Below, one piece after another: positions 5,893 through 6,842 of a stretch of 6,842 nt of DNA. The number at the start of each line of letters is the position of its first letter. Position 1 is the first letter of the stretch. The position numbers were made by a program, and so were the translations under genes. The notes beneath the pieces are model-generated. The model saw nothing but the letters and a program-made list of their open reading frames with translations, was not told where the DNA came from and made no database searches. Source of the stretch: Rubrobacter sp. (GTDB taxonomy: Bacteria > Actinomycetota > Rubrobacteria > Rubrobacterales > Rubrobacteraceae); NCBI GenBank assembly GCA_019247245.1, contig JAFAPF010000236.1:1-6842 (forward strand), in the 5' to 3' direction.

Positions 5893-6228
5893 ATGTGCAT
5901 GCACATCAATAGACTACATAGCCAACACCTCGACAGCATCATTGCCTGCATCGAGACGATGGACGGCCGGGAGTTGGATGAGCTCCAAGCTGTCATAAAT
6001 CGCCGACGCAGTGCCCTCAGACAAAGCACTGTGCTCGAGCGCCGTGGTTACCGTCATGGGATCCTACAGCTAGAAAGCCGTACTTACAGACGGAAAGACG
6101 GTGAGCAAACCGAACGCGGCCCCTATTGGTATTTCCACTACCGCCAGGGCGGTAGGCAGCGCACCCTCTATGTGGGCAAGACGGATAACCCTGAGACCGT
6201 GTTAGACGAGAAGATAGGAAAGGAGTAG
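5893..6228 (+). CDS. Small hypothetical protein upstream of an integrase gene
   Basis: Intact 111-aa ORF. Residues 10-45 look like one or two charged helices (MDGRELDELQAVINRRRSAL), followed by a basic stretch (RGYRHGILQLESRTYRRKDG) and an aromatic, strand-like motif GPYWYFHYRQGGRQRTLYVG (76-95). That motif resembles small DUF6788-like proteins and also the three-strand arm-type DNA-binding domains at the N-termini of tyrosine recombinases, so a DNA-binding role is plausible but inferred. There are no membrane segments and no signal peptide. ATG at 5893 or 5899 may be the start; the former has AGAGAAG seven bases upstream, the latter fits a leaderless transcript. The gene ends four bases before the broken integrase gene, whose ribosome site overlaps its 3' end, so the two formed one unit. 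It could regulate the recombinase or act as an accessory factor. Confidence 0.7.
   Translation: MCMHINRLHSQHLDSIIACIETMDGRELDELQAVINRRRSALRQSTVLERRGYRHGILQLESRTYRRKDGEQTERGPYWYFHYRQGGRQRTLYVGKTDNPETVLDEKIGKE
6219..6225 (+). promoter_or_regulatory. Ribosome binding site of the integrase pseudogene
   Basis: AAAGGAG lies seven bases before ATG 6233, inside the last codons of the preceding ORF. It fixes the recombinase start and shows the two genes were translated as a unit. Confidence 0.75.
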
Positions 6229-6232
6229 AGCT

Positions 6233-6842
6233 ATGGCTAGAAGGCGCGCCAACGGTGAGGGAAGCATTACTCGCCACAAGAACAGCGGGTTGTACATGGC
6301 CCGTTACACAGTGCACACCGCTACAGGTCCAAAGCAAGACCATCTATGGCAAGACTAGAGCCGAGGTGGCCGAAGAGCTCACCAAGGCGATGGCCGACCG
6401 AGATAGCGGGTTCGCCTTCGATGCGGAGAACCAGACTGTCAGACTGTAAGAGATTATCTTCAGCGGTGGCTCAATGATTCCGTGAGAGGCAGCGTCAAGG
6501 CCCTGACGTTTGAGAGCCGTGAGCAGATGGTGCGCAACCACCTCGCCCCGCACTTGGGCATATAAAGCTCAAGGCACTCGCTCCGGCCCACATACAGAGC
6601 TTTTACCGATCTAAGGTCGACGCGGGCTTGTCTACGTCCACGGTGCGCTCTATCCACTCCACACTACATAAAGCACTCGAGCAAGCCGTCAAGTGGGAAC
6701 TGATACCCAGAAACGCAGCTGCAGCCACAGATCCGCCCAAGCCGCGGCCGAAAGAGATAAAGCCTTTAGATGCCGATCAGGTTAGGGTCTTTCTCGAAGC
6801 TGCACAAGGCGATCGCTTCGAAGCCCTGTACGTGCTAGCAGT
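6233..6842 (+). pseudogene. Tyrosine recombinase (phage-type integrase), broken by three frameshifts, 3' partial
   Basis: Translation from ATG 6233 gives MARRRANGEGSITRHKNSGL, the arm-type DNA-binding start of many phage/ICE integrases, then stops at TAG 6356-6358. The protein continues in the next frame from 6336 (KTIYGKTRAEVAEELTKAMA) to TAA 6447-6449, then from about 6440 in the first frame (VRDYLQRWLNDSV, then TFESREQMVRNHLAPHLG) to TAA 6563-6565, then in a third frame from 6562 (IKLKALAPAHIQSFY, LSTSTVRSIHSTLHKALEQA, and later DADQVRVFLEAAQGDRFEAL) to the window end. The pieces join without loss into an N-terminal arm domain, a SAM-like core-binding domain and the first helix of the catalytic domain. 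The window ends before the Arg-His-Arg-Tyr catalytic residues. The his genes nearby have no frameshifts, so poor sequence quality is an unlikely sole cause. The product should be inactive. Confidence 0.88.
6432..6447 (+). repeat. Exact 8-bp tandem duplication causing a frameshift
   Basis: CAGACTGT occurs twice back to back (6432-6439 and 6440-6447) in the integrase pseudogene. Removing one copy restores the reading NQTVRDYLQRWL across the junction; with both present the frame runs into TAA 6447-6449. This is a typical slippage or repair duplication. Confidence 0.85.

Noticed and set aside
6017..6343. Minus-strand ORF of 108 codons
   Set aside because: Antisense to the small ORF and the integrase start, both of which have a ribosome site or family motifs; no motif of its own.
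1..6842. CRISPR array or defence system
   Set aside because: No regularly spaced repeats and no defence-type protein motifs in any frame I could read.

Overview
The window holds a minus-strand histidine biosynthesis operon with a run of mobile-element debris upstream of it. The genes run right to left: hisZ, hisG, hisD, hisB, hisH, hisA (about 5381 down to 188). All six are full length with their key motifs intact. They are packed tightly, with 4-, 8- and roughly 4-to-19-base overlaps at hisZ/hisG, hisG/hisD and hisH/hisA, and spacers of 80 bases (hisD-hisB) and 27 bases (hisB-hisH). Starts include TTG and GTG codons. The short HisG (217 aa) paired with HisZ is the split form of ATP phosphoribosyltransferase. 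The G+C-rich sequence, the split enzyme and the integrase style suggest a Rubrobacter-like deep-branching actinobacterium or another G+C-rich bacterium of that sort. This is inference, not a firm assignment.

Left edge (1-191): the last ~62 codons of a plus-strand gene of unknown function. It converges on hisA and their stop codons overlap. There is no room for an intergenic terminator, but a perfect 10-bp hairpin lies in the last part of hisA.

Middle (188-5381): the his operon. Together the products carry out step 1 (HisZ/HisG), the ProFAR isomerase step (HisA), the glutaminase half of IGP synthase (HisH), IGP dehydratase (HisB) and the final two oxidations (HisD). The partners HisF, HisC, HisI/HisE and histidinol-phosphate phosphatase are not in the window and must be encoded elsewhere.

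Right (5382-6842): first about 510 bases without an intact gene. On the minus strand these contain a short stretch resembling the C-terminal part of EPSP synthase (aroA) and a decayed C-terminal remnant of an ISL3-family transposase. Then, on the plus strand, come a small intact ORF (5893-6228) and, four bases after it, a tyrosine recombinase/integrase gene broken by three separate frameshifts, one of them an exact 8-bp tandem duplication. It runs off the right edge.

I see no convincing new biological system. The most unusual material is the layered gene debris upstream of hisZ and the small integrase-linked ORF.
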